Shown: positions 55,961 through 64,000 of the stretch, piece by piece
Numbering within the stretch: the stretch's first letter is position 1
How the letters are laid out: each line of letters begins with the position of its first letter
Translations under genes and position numbers: made by a program
Notes under the pieces: generated by a model
What the model saw: the letters and a program-made list of their open reading frames with translations, nothing else
The model's database searches: none
What the model was told of the DNA's origin: nothing
NCBI GenBank assembly: GCA_037576215.1
Contig: JBANDB010000018.1
Location: 1,116,001 to 1,180,000, forward strand
DNA: 64,000 bases
Direction: 5' to 3'
Origin: Armillaria gallica
Taxonomy: Eukaryota > Basidiomycota > Agaricomycetes > Agaricales > Physalacriaceae

Positions 55961-57126
55961 ACTTGGTTTGAACATTGTTCTTTGCTATATTTGCGTACGG
56001 TTTCTACTGCTTTTGTACTATCTAATCTGTTCTGTATATATAGATTTGGCTCAAGATTGCAGGCGGCGTTGCTTGCCAGTGGCTATTCTTCAGGGATTGT
56101 ACGTTTGTGTCAGCACAGTGGGCCGGCCGTTCCTTTTTGGGACTTTGTTCGGTTACCTATTTATCTGCTGCCTTCATGACGTTGATTCGACTTCGCATCC
56201 TCGTTCCCTTTTCAGACTATTCTGGCTTCTCCTGCTATCTTCGTAACACTATCCACTTCACACTTTGCGAGAAAAGTGTCGGACTGTGTAGAACACGAGC
56301 CCGCGGTTGTCAATGTCGGAAACACCTCCCGGTGTACCGAAATTACCTTGTCTTCCGGCGGGTTCTCTGCAGACTCCTTGAGAATCTCGTCAACGGGAAG
56401 GTACCCGGCCCCGTATCGTATTTATCTTTGTCAAACGTGCTTTGCGGAGAATCGGGCCGAGGACGACGTTACGCTTCTGCTGCCCTCTTAGAACATTCGA
56501 CCTAGTATAGCCGACTTCCGACGGAGTCGCTCGTATTTCATCTACAAATTTATGCCATTTACTTTGGCGTGGGTATGTATTTCAGCGAATACCGTTTCCC
56601 AGTTCACTTAGGAAGTTCCCCTCGATGATCTGAACAATCAGAGACGCAGTTCTCATTGGTACGTCGCGTATCCTCCATACCATAGGTCCCAGATTGTTTC
56701 CTCCGACCTCGACCTTCGTCTTTTGATTCGTTAACCACAAGCTATTTTCACCGAAGACACCGGAACGACCAAACTAAACGACCGATCGAGATTGAACAAT
56801 CGACTACATATTCCGAGACGACGAATAATTAGTTCTGCTGGACCAGCTGATGGGTCTTGACTCTGGTCCACGATCTGCCGATCGGATTTTAAAGGGCCAA
56901 GGTAGTCCTGGCATGGATCTGCTAATATCTCACATTATGACACCGTACCTGTGGACCCGGCCGTTCCTGATTGGGACCTTGTGCCGATACACACACCACA
57001 CGACATTATAGGGCGTCCCTAGCCATCGAGTTGCATGATGTGGATATGTCCTGTCTAAATCCGCGATGGCTCGACTTGTGAAGAGGATTTAATCCCGCGT
57101 CGTTGGAGGAAGAAGTCCACAAGCCA
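55961..57126. other. Intergenic with unassigned minus-strand open stretches
   Basis: A motif around GGCCGTTCCT..TTGGGAC occurs at 56121-56152 and again at 56949-56990. Minus-strand stretches near 56200-56430 (LPVDEILKESAENPPEDKV) and 56580-56720 (VGGNNLGPMVWRIRDVPMRT) look protein-like, but I cannot join them or recognise a family. A small minus-strand gene or relic is possible. Confidence 0.35.
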
Positions 57127-59432
57127 ATGCTCGCATCCATCCTCGCACTGGTCACCTTTTCCTTCGCTTGTGCCGCCTATAGGCGATGGAGAAGAATCTC
57201 AATATCTGATGTCCCGGGACCAGAATGCAAGTCGTTTTTATACGGTTCGTTTTCTCCCTCCTCATTCATCCTACGTGGTCATGATAGTCGACGTCGTCCT
57301 CTAGGAAATTTACCCGAATTCCTTGGAGGCCAAGCTGGCGAGGTGGGGGTTTCTCCTGTCGACTATTGCCTAGCAAGAAACGTACTGTTACATACTTAGA
57401 CCGACTTCAAATGGCGGGATAAATACGGAGATGTGTTCAGAATTCGAGCGCCGCTAGGCGTGAGTGCTCCATGACGAGTTGGTTGCAGACTCACGATGAT
57501 CTTATTCTATTTGTTAGGAGGACCGCCTCTTCATCGCGGATCCAAAGGCTATTCAATACATCTATCACGTTGCAAGTTATAGGTTCCCCAAAGCTGAAGC
57601 CAGACGTCAAATTTCACGCTTATTGTTCGGACCCGGGCTTCCTAACGTGGACGGTCAATTGCCTTGAAACCGTTACAATACATGAGGTTGACTGTGGTAT
57701 GCAGGTGATGTTCATAAGCGCCAGCGCAAAATCATGCTCCTTGGATTTGGTGGTCCAGAATCAAAGGCTTTTGTTCCGATATTTTCTCAGTGCGCCGAGA
57801 AGGTATGATTCAGATTCTTGTATTCGTATGATAGTATTCACAATGGGTTTAGATGTGCAACAAATGGAAGGATGAAATAGAACTGAGCACTGACCAATCT
57901 ATCATCCTGGACGTTACTTCCTGGATATCCAGGGCCGCTCTGGACGCTATTGGCTACGGTTTGTTGTTTCGTTACATTTTGTAGCATAACGATATTGACC
58001 CGATGTATAGCTGCCTTTGATTATTCTTTCGGCGCTCTGGACGACTCTGATAACCAACTAACAAAGGTTTATACCAATTTATTGTGGGTCTTTCCTGTTC
58101 CGCGAATTGTGACCCCTTCATAGTGGTTTAGTTTTGATATCTTTGGTATACCAACGAAGGCTTCGATTCTTTCCCTCTCAATCATGGACCATCTACCCCC
58201 TGCCATTGTTGCTTTTCTGATGCGTCATTTTCCTGGACGTCTGACCCACGGAATGTTGGCCAACAAGCTCACGACTGCCATTGCGAAAGACCTGGTCAAG
58301 GAGAAATCTGAGGCCCTGCTCTCAGGGAAAGGCCGGAGAGATATCATGAGCCTGTTGGGTACGTCCGTCAATACAATGAATAGCAAATCGTTATATTGAA
58401 GATGATCAGTTAAAGCGAATGCATCTCGAAATGCAAAGACCAGATTGCCCGAGCGTGAACTATTAGCTCAGATGAAGTGAACGAGTTTATTTATCGGTCG
58501 AGTCTTGTATGCTGATGGCTGTACTAGTACGATCATTCTTGCTGGACATGAAACAACCGCTAATACGCTCTGCTTCGGTCTTATGGAATTTTGCAAACAC
58601 CCAGAGATACAGCAGAAGCTTCGTCGCGAAATTCACTCCACCGAGCGGGCTATTCGCAATATTGGCCGTACCGAGTTCACATCCTCCGATCTCGACTCTA
58701 TGCCTTATCTCTCTGCTGTTGTTAAGGTTTGATTTGTATTTCGCTCGTGAACATATATGGGATACTGACATTATGATCCAGGAAACACTGCGTTATCACG
58801 CCGTGGTGTACAATGTTTTAAGAGTTTCCAGCCAGGACGACGTTCTTCCGTTAAGCAAGCCGATTATTACGACATCTGGCAAAGTTCTTCACGAGTTACC
58901 TATACCGAAAGGCCTGCAAATTATTTCCTCTGTTGCAGCATACAATAGGTTTGTCCTCGTTATCTTGTTAAGTTCGCACAAACCTCATTCCTTGCAGGAA
59001 CAAAGATATATTTGGTGAGGACGCCGACGAGTTCAATCCTGAGCGGTGGCTTCGTGAGTCCGTTCCCAACACGACCGCGTCATTGGGCGTATACGGGAGC
59101 CTGCAAGTATTCATTCTGATTTTGGGGCTGCCAAGGTATTAAAAATGAGATCTAGGTTTACGTTCACTGGTGGCGCAAGGTCTTGCATCGGCTGGAGATT
59201 CGCGTGAGTCATCGTTCCATTTGCTCTCGGGTCGTTTCTCACTGCACAATGAAGCGTACTGGAAATGCAAATGTTCTTGATTCAACTTGTTGGATCCTTC
59301 GAGTTCTCGATGGCTGAGGATAATGATATTCGCCGGGAGGCTACGTTAGTTATGACTCCTACAACAGAGGGCGAGATTGAGAAAGGATCTCTGTTACGTC
59401 TGAACATCAAGATCGCTCAGAGGGAGGGATGA
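57127..59432 (+). CDS. Cytochrome P450 (second, different family)
   Basis: A multi-exon gene starting MLASILALVTFSFACAAYRR at 57127 (ER anchor) and the Pro hinge VPGPE. Blocks: FKWRDKYGDVFRIRAPLG, EDRLFIADPKAIQYIYH, RLLFGPGLPNVDG then after an intron DVHKRQRKIMLLGFGGPESK (helix C), LAGHETTANTLCFGLMEF (I-helix with AGxETT), KETLRYHAVVYNVLRVS (ExxR), FGEDADEFNPERWL, and the heme loop FTGGARSCIGWRF with ligand Cys at 59184-59186, followed by VLEMQMFLIQLVGSFEFS. It ends KIAQREG with TGA at 59430-59432. The GGARSCIGWRFAVLEMQ type is common in agaricomycete families such as CYP5150/CYP5037, but I do not assign a family. The gene appears intact. It converges with the DUF6593 gene, 139 bp apart. Confidence 0.86.
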
Positions 59433-59571
59433 AATGTGTCCAATACTCGTTCGTGTCCTCTTCAGTATCATACTAGGATATCTTCTGTCGTTTTTAGCAC
59501 ATGGCGAATAGCTATACACATAAATTCAAATCCATATACGCGATCGATCCGAGATCGATCGAGAAAGCCAA

Positions 59572-60320
59572 CTACACGTTTCCTACTTGATAACCAATTC
59601 CGACTGCGTGGGCCTTTGCAAGTCCACCATTGAGCGCGATTTTGCCAGATGTTCTCCACCTCTGTTCCAGCACGATCAGCGTGACTATGACAAGATCCTG
59701 TACATACGCAGCCTCGATACTAAGCGAGATTGTGGCTGGAATGTCGCGAAGCTGCCCTTCAACTATTCTTTTGCGGGAAGGTGTGTACCACGCTATCAGG
59801 CGATCGTCAATAAGCATCTGTTCATGGGCTCAGTTTGGCTCTGATTCTAATTCGAAAGGAAGATGATGGTTTTACCGAGAGTTTACCCGTCGGAGATCCC
59901 TGAAAGACATATTGCCTGCCCTCTTCTACCAAGGTTACTGGGCTGAAGCGATTCAATCAGCAGTGCATTGAAAGGTTGTCCAAAGGAGATGACGAACAAG
60001 ATAGAAACCCACGAGGTCTTCAGTTTGGCGAGGATGCTTTCCGAATGCAACCACTTGCTGATCACCTTCTCTTCTCCCTTGAACACAATCTTGTCCGGGG
60101 AGAATTTGTTCCAGGAAATGTCGCAGACAGCATCAGGCTGGGAAGTGCGACGGATAGATGTTCGGCTGTTACTATCATTTGATTCGACGACGTAAAAGGG
60201 TTTGCCATCAAGGTAGAGAGAACAGTCTGTGGGGCAGTCCGAGTCAAGCAGGAATTCCTTTGCAGGAGCCTCGCTTGGTGGAACGAGAGTCAGCTCAGAT
60301 TGGGCTGGGGACAAGGTCAT
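59572..60320 (-). CDS. DUF6593-domain protein
   Basis: Three exons on the minus strand. It starts MTLSPAQSELTLVPPSEAPA at 60320. The domain reads YLDGKPFYVVESN, SRTSIRRTSQPDAVCDISWN, FSPDKIVFKGEEKVISKWL, then after an intron PVTLVEEGRQYVFQGSPTGK LS (split here for reading), and in the last exon LIDDRLIAWYTP...ATISLSIEAAYVQDLVIVTL IVLEQRWR. The W/Y-rich beta repeats and the terminal helix with DLIVxTxxxxE are typical of this agaricomycete family of short soluble proteins, which may fold like tubby-related LURP/scramblase-like barrels (inference). Stop at 59572. Function unknown. Confidence 0.8.
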
Positions 60321-60403
60321 GTTCGGGTCGCAGTTACAGGTAGCAGATGCGCTGTAACTATTTGCTTAAAGTAGTCCCAGCACTGCATCAAGGCACAAAA
60401 ATA

Positions 60404-60612
60404 AATGTATGAGAATATCCCTAGCTCTAGCGGTGACTAGAATCACGATGCAACAGTCCACGGGAACAAATTGATGCACCAGGGGCTCGTCGCTCGTCCC
60501 TTGATCCGAGGCCTCTGAGGCGAGCGACTCAGAAGTGCTTAAAATTAGGTCACCAGCTTAGTGAGGATTAGAGATAGAATAAACAAAGATAGAGGAGCCG
60601 AGAGGTATTGGT
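60404..60612. repeat. ~200-bp direct repeat flanking the SDR gene, left copy
   Basis: Similar to 62926-63112 in the same orientation. Shared landmarks are GTATGAGAATAT, CTCTAGCGGTG, ACAAATTGATGCAC, and the AGATAGAGGA stretch near the right end. The two copies enclose the short-chain dehydrogenase and the tandem repeat downstream of it. Confidence 0.7.
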
Positions 60613-60615
60613 GTT

Positions 60616-60658
60616 GGCACCGGCACAAGGTCCCAATAAGGAACGGCCGGATCCACAG
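60616..60658. repeat. Inverted copy of the 56949-56990 motif
   Basis: On the minus strand this reads GGCCGTTCCTTATTGGGACC and continues CTTGTGCCGG, matching 56949-56990 over about 38 bp with few differences. The pair brackets the second P450 and the DUF6593 gene in inverted orientation. Confidence 0.65.
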
Positions 60659-60847
60659 CCCTAACATGATGTACCATGTGCTATGGCCACGAATGGTCGA
60701 ACCGTTGTGATCCCACTTCTGAGTGCGTCGCGCAGAGTAGACCCCATAGTCACGGTCAACATAGACAATGCGCGATACGTGGTACTATATGTTACCAAGG
60801 GGGAGACGTGTTTTCATTTATTGTTGATATCATACTGTACACGAATA

Positions 60848-62140
60848 TCAGGCCTTCGTTAGATATGCTTTGGCCACCCCCGAGACCTTAGGATCAACTT
60901 TACCCAGAATCTCCAACATCTCTTCCTAAATGAAAACATATCAACGGTCTACCCCACACATTGCTCAACGAAGAGTTACTCACCCAAACCTTATCCTGCA
61001 CAATCTTACCGTCCTCACTGATCACAAAGTCGCTCTCCTCCACGACTTCAGATAAATTAATATACTTGCCACGAAGCTTCTCCTCATTATCCAGAGAGCC
61101 TACGGCAGCATACACCAGCTGCCTACTTCCCTCTTCCGTAGTAAATGCCAGCTCTTCTCGCATCTTTTGCATGCGTTCTGCCTCCTCGGTAAGGACACCA
61201 GATCCGAGGTCCGAGTAACAGAGACCCGGCGTAACAGAGTTGACTGTGATCGCTGGGGAAGACGGAACATGGCCTTGCAGAGCTCGGGCAAAGAGAACGT
61301 TGAGCACTGTACGGCAGTATTAGGTTGGTCTGCGCAAAGTGCAAGTATTGTGTTACGCACATTTGGTATCTTGGTATCGGTGACTCATCACTCTGTTCGC
61401 GGGTCGGTGGCAAAGACAAATAGTAATAGATCAAGACGTACTCTTTTGTGCAATACTCCTTGTCAGACAGCTTCGCAAGGATGCTGCTGGAAGCAATGAT
61501 GTCTTTTTCTATTGTCGTCCAATAATGCGTATCACTCGCGACGACCACCAGCCTCGCGTAGACCGAATGCTTGCGTGCGGTCTCCAGCATCTTCGGGACC
61601 ATACGAATAGCGAGTAAACCGGGACCGAGGTTGTTCGTAAGTATACTAAAGATCGCAATGAGTTTTTGTCACCCAGAAGTCATCGTTGCGTACGTCTTCT
61701 CCCAACCCTCCACTTGTTCGTATTCCCCAGTCATGATGCCAGCATTCTCTATGAGGATATCCAGTCGGTCCAATTCCTGCTCAGCCCTATCAGCGAACGC
61801 GACGACGCTGTTGAAATTAGCGACATCAATGATCCATAGCTCCGCTTTGGAGTAGCCGGTATCGGCTTGGATCTCTGTAATGGACAAGGATTAGTTAGGC
61901 TCATAGATGTGATGACCAGAAAAACGTACGGGCCAGAGCCTTTCTCCCTCTCACTTCATTTCTGGCAGTCAGCACCAATCGTGCAGGATTCATTCTAGCA
62001 AAGTGTTTTGCCGCTTCGAATCCTAGTCCAGCACTGGCACCAATGAGGACGAGTGTCTTCCCGCTCAAGTCGGCAGTAACGACGGCGGGCACGGGCCCGG
62101 TCTGGTCTGCAACGAATTGTTCATGAGTTCTGGGAGCCAT
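60848..62140 (-). CDS. Short-chain dehydrogenase/reductase (SDR)
   Basis: Several exons on the minus strand, ATG at 62140 (MAPRTHEQFVADQTGPVPAV) and TGA at 60848-60850. The cofactor site is LVLIGASAGLGFEAAKHFAR (TGxxxGxG type with Ile-Gly first), then LVLTARNEVRGRKALA. The structural block is LDILIENAGIM (NAG). The catalytic Tyr-x3-Lys is RYQDTK, placed just before an intron (near 61357), followed by LLNVLFARALQ and VTPGLCYSDLGSG. The last exon reads EEMLEILGKVDPKV. It resembles the WW-domain/retinol-dehydrogenase-like SDRs of fungi that reduce or oxidise small carbonyl compounds with NADP(H). It lies near two P450s and is bounded by repeats; intact as far as I can see. Confidence 0.84.
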
Positions 62141-62406
62141 TGCGGGCGGATATTGAAGAATCGTCCGTACCTCGCAGCTTTATATGCAATCAAGTGCGAA
62201 TGCATTCGAGGAACAATATCGGTCTTTGTGAAGAACTCCCTTTCGGGCCGGGCACAATTCACCTTCGGATACCGATCTACGCAAAGTTGGATATTTATAG
62301 TGATCGTGACGACGGGCGACATTAAGATGCTTAGCAAAACAAGACTGCCGAGGTCAGCGACTGGAAGATGTTTTCACGCTGGTAAAGGATGTTGGTTGTA
62401 CAGACG

Positions 62407-62735
62407 CCAGTATAGGGTAAGGTTATCGTTCTGTCCTGCAGGAAGATCCATGTGAAGTGCCCTGCTGAGCAACGAATGGTCAGTAAGCAAACAATGATAC
62501 CGAAATGCCGGTTAAATTCTGGCCGTCGCGTAAAATCGAGAGGTCAGCATCTTGGACATCCTGCAGATGGAATCCCCAGTATAAGGTAATGTTACATACA
62601 GCCCGTAGTATCTTGCAGTAAAATCCACGAAATGTGCGCTTCTGAGAAACGAGTCAGTAAGCAAACAATGATACCGGTTAAAATTCTGGCCGTCACGTAG
62701 AATCGAGCAGTCAGCATCGATGCCATTGCCGCAGT
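62407..62735. repeat. Tandem repeat, two units of about 170 bp
   Basis: CAGTAAGCAAACAATGATAC occurs at 62481 and again at 62655, and CCAGTATA(A/G)GGTAA at 62407 and 62576. The two units are similar throughout, with small indels, including TTCTGGCCGTC and GTCAGCATC. No coding role is evident. Confidence 0.75.
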
Positions 62736-62925
62736 AACATCCATGCCGTGTTGTGCTAAGTACACACACCTATCTGCGCCGATTCTACGAGTCCGCTTTT
62801 CGGACTCTACAAGGGCCAACTGAGAGATGAAGAGAAAAAATCATTCGGTTTTAAGTCTCAACAGGAGTAGTCTATCCTAGACAAACGGACAATACGCAGC
62901 TATTGAGGAAGGAAGGGACGGTACA

Positions 62926-63112
62926 ATATGTGTATGAGAATATACCTGTCTCTAGCGGTGTAGCATCACGGTGCAACGATCCACGGAACAAATTGATGCA
63001 CTACGAGTCAACCACGAGCAACTCATAAAAGCTTGAAATCGGGTCACAAGGTTGGCTAGTATCAGCGATGTAAGTCTAAGAATAGGAGATAGAGGAATCG
63101 AGAGGTGGGTAG
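62926..63112. repeat. ~200-bp direct repeat flanking the SDR gene, right copy
   Basis: Direct-orientation relative of 60404-60612, with moderate divergence and small deletions. Confidence 0.7.
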
Positions 63113-63805
63113 CCTGACAGGTAACGAATACTTCGAGGACATTGGCGAAACGCCGAAAAAAACGAGTTTGACCGTGACGTCAGTTCATCGGCAGAACACG
63201 TGGTCGTGATTTTGAAATGTCGCGGTGGCTGTGGCTGCCGTGACCCAGTCGCGTCCGATCCGTTCGCATCCTTCTACTTTGCTTCTACTGACCCTATCGC
63301 TCTTAATTCCCCGCGCTGACACCGGGGTACCCAAGGCAGTGATTTGCCCATAAGGAGTGTTTGATCTTCCCGTGATACGAATATCGCAAGAATTGCGCAA
63401 GAATGGTTTTTGAAGCCTACGAAACTGTCAACAAGAACATATCCCACCCAAGAATGGCCTCTAGAGGTTGCAGTATGAAAGACGGTAATCGATAGTGAGC
63501 TTGCGAGGTACCACTCGCACGCATGTATCATGCGCACAACGTTTTTCAGAGAAATCAAACGTGGGGCAGCTTAGAGGTGCATATATAGCCATTTTTTGTT
63601 GCCAATTGCTCATCTAGACCTCGCATTAGAGGCTTGTCCTGATGATACTGATATCTACTGATTCGCGGGTGGCGACGACGGTGGAAGGGCTTGATCATTG
63701 TCTCCCGGCTGTCTGTTAGCTGCGGCGCCCTTTTCATGGTCTACAAAAGCCAGCTGAGAGATGGAGAGAAAATTCCATTCGGTTTCAAAATATCGATTCT
63801 CAACA

Positions 63806-64000
63806 GGACCATGGGTATTCCGGGTATTCACTACATCCAGCGACAACGGAGTATGCACCAAGCGATGCATGGCTAGGATCAATCATTAACGTCAGTACTT
63901 CAGTCCTTATGGAAGGCTCTTCGTTCTCATACAGCGATAGCGTCGATGTGACCAAGGGCACCGCTAAATGCAGATAAGGTACTTTCTCTTCTTCTGGGAA
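63806..64000 (-). CDS. Possible partial exon running off the right edge
   Basis: The minus strand is open from the window edge for about 65 codons (KVPYLHLAVPLVTSTLSLYE then NEEPSIRTEVLTLMIDPSHA). A short Pro/Ala-rich frame after a CTCTCAG acceptor near 63755 (LAFVDHEKGAAANRQPGDND) might be a following exon. A related sequence at 62765-62880 preserves the same acceptor and LALVESEK start. No family recognised; weak call. Confidence 0.2.

Larger units (their letters stand above)
62141..64000. other. Repeat-rich right end, no complete gene
   Basis: Contains a tandem repeat (62407-62735), the right copy of the 200-bp direct repeat (62926-63112), and a segment at about 62765-62880 similar to 63725-63815. 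A minus-strand frame is open from the edge (64000) to about 63806 and could be an exon of a gene continuing outside the window. No recognised domain. Confidence 0.45.

Noticed and set aside
44019..62140. Complete secondary-metabolite gene cluster
   Set aside because: No PKS, NRPS, terpene synthase or prenyltransferase is visible; the genes are interleaved with unrelated families.
1..64000. tRNA, rRNA or CRISPR features
   Set aside because: No cloverleaf with intact A/B boxes, no rRNA-like conserved stretch and no regularly spaced repeats were recognised by eye; a covariance-model scan would be needed to exclude a tRNA.

Overview
The window looks like nuclear DNA of a filamentous basidiomycete, most likely an agaricomycete. 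Genes are broken by many short introns of about 50-70 bp with GTRNGT donors and YAG acceptors. The proteins belong to families typical of that group: MYND-finger proteins, DUF6533-type and DUF6593 proteins, a CYP63-like P450, a mitochondrial carrier, a Mae1/SLAC1-type transporter and a caspase-fold protease. There are no rRNA, tRNA, CRISPR or bacterial-type operon features. All gene models here were spliced by eye; individual exon edges may be off by a few bases. Layout by region: (1) 0-10 kb holds an expanded kinase-like family: one copy that looks intact (1609-3333, +) and three decayed relatives on the minus strand, with two TA-flanked MITEs among them. (2) 10-20 kb is dominated by a 616-bp hAT-like MITE with a perfect 8-bp target duplication, a duplicated 1.3-kb segment whose second copy still carries the unoccupied target site, a MYND gene killed by a frameshift and a nonsense codon, and poorly preserved sequence. 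(3) 20-24 kb has a caspase-like protease and a CCCH zinc-finger gene. (4) 24.8-29.3 kb is a DUF6533-type membrane protein gene split by a ~3-kb AT-rich nest of inverted-repeat elements. (5) 30-39 kb is gene-dense: a MYND/ST7-like gene divergent from a mitochondrial carrier across 121 bp, a TATA-driven small ORF, then an MFS permease beside a carboxymuconolactone-decarboxylase-like protein. (6) 40-51 kb: a seven-helix Pth11-like protein, a CYP63-like P450, an intact MYND gene (paralogue of the dead one at 12.7-14.6 kb) and a decayed pseudokinase. (7) 52-64 kb: a secreted Cys-rich protein, a Mae1/TDT-type transporter, a second P450, a DUF6593 protein and a short-chain dehydrogenase, with dispersed inverted, direct and tandem repeats between them. 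The P450s, dehydrogenase, MFS permease and TDT transporter could belong to a small oxidative or secondary-metabolism neighbourhood, but no backbone synthase (PKS, NRPS or terpene synthase) is visible, so that is only an inference. The strongest original observations are about mobile DNA and gene decay: four non-autonomous DNA elements with readable ends and target duplications, a nested insertion splitting a membrane-protein gene, and parallel pseudogenization inside lineage-specific families.
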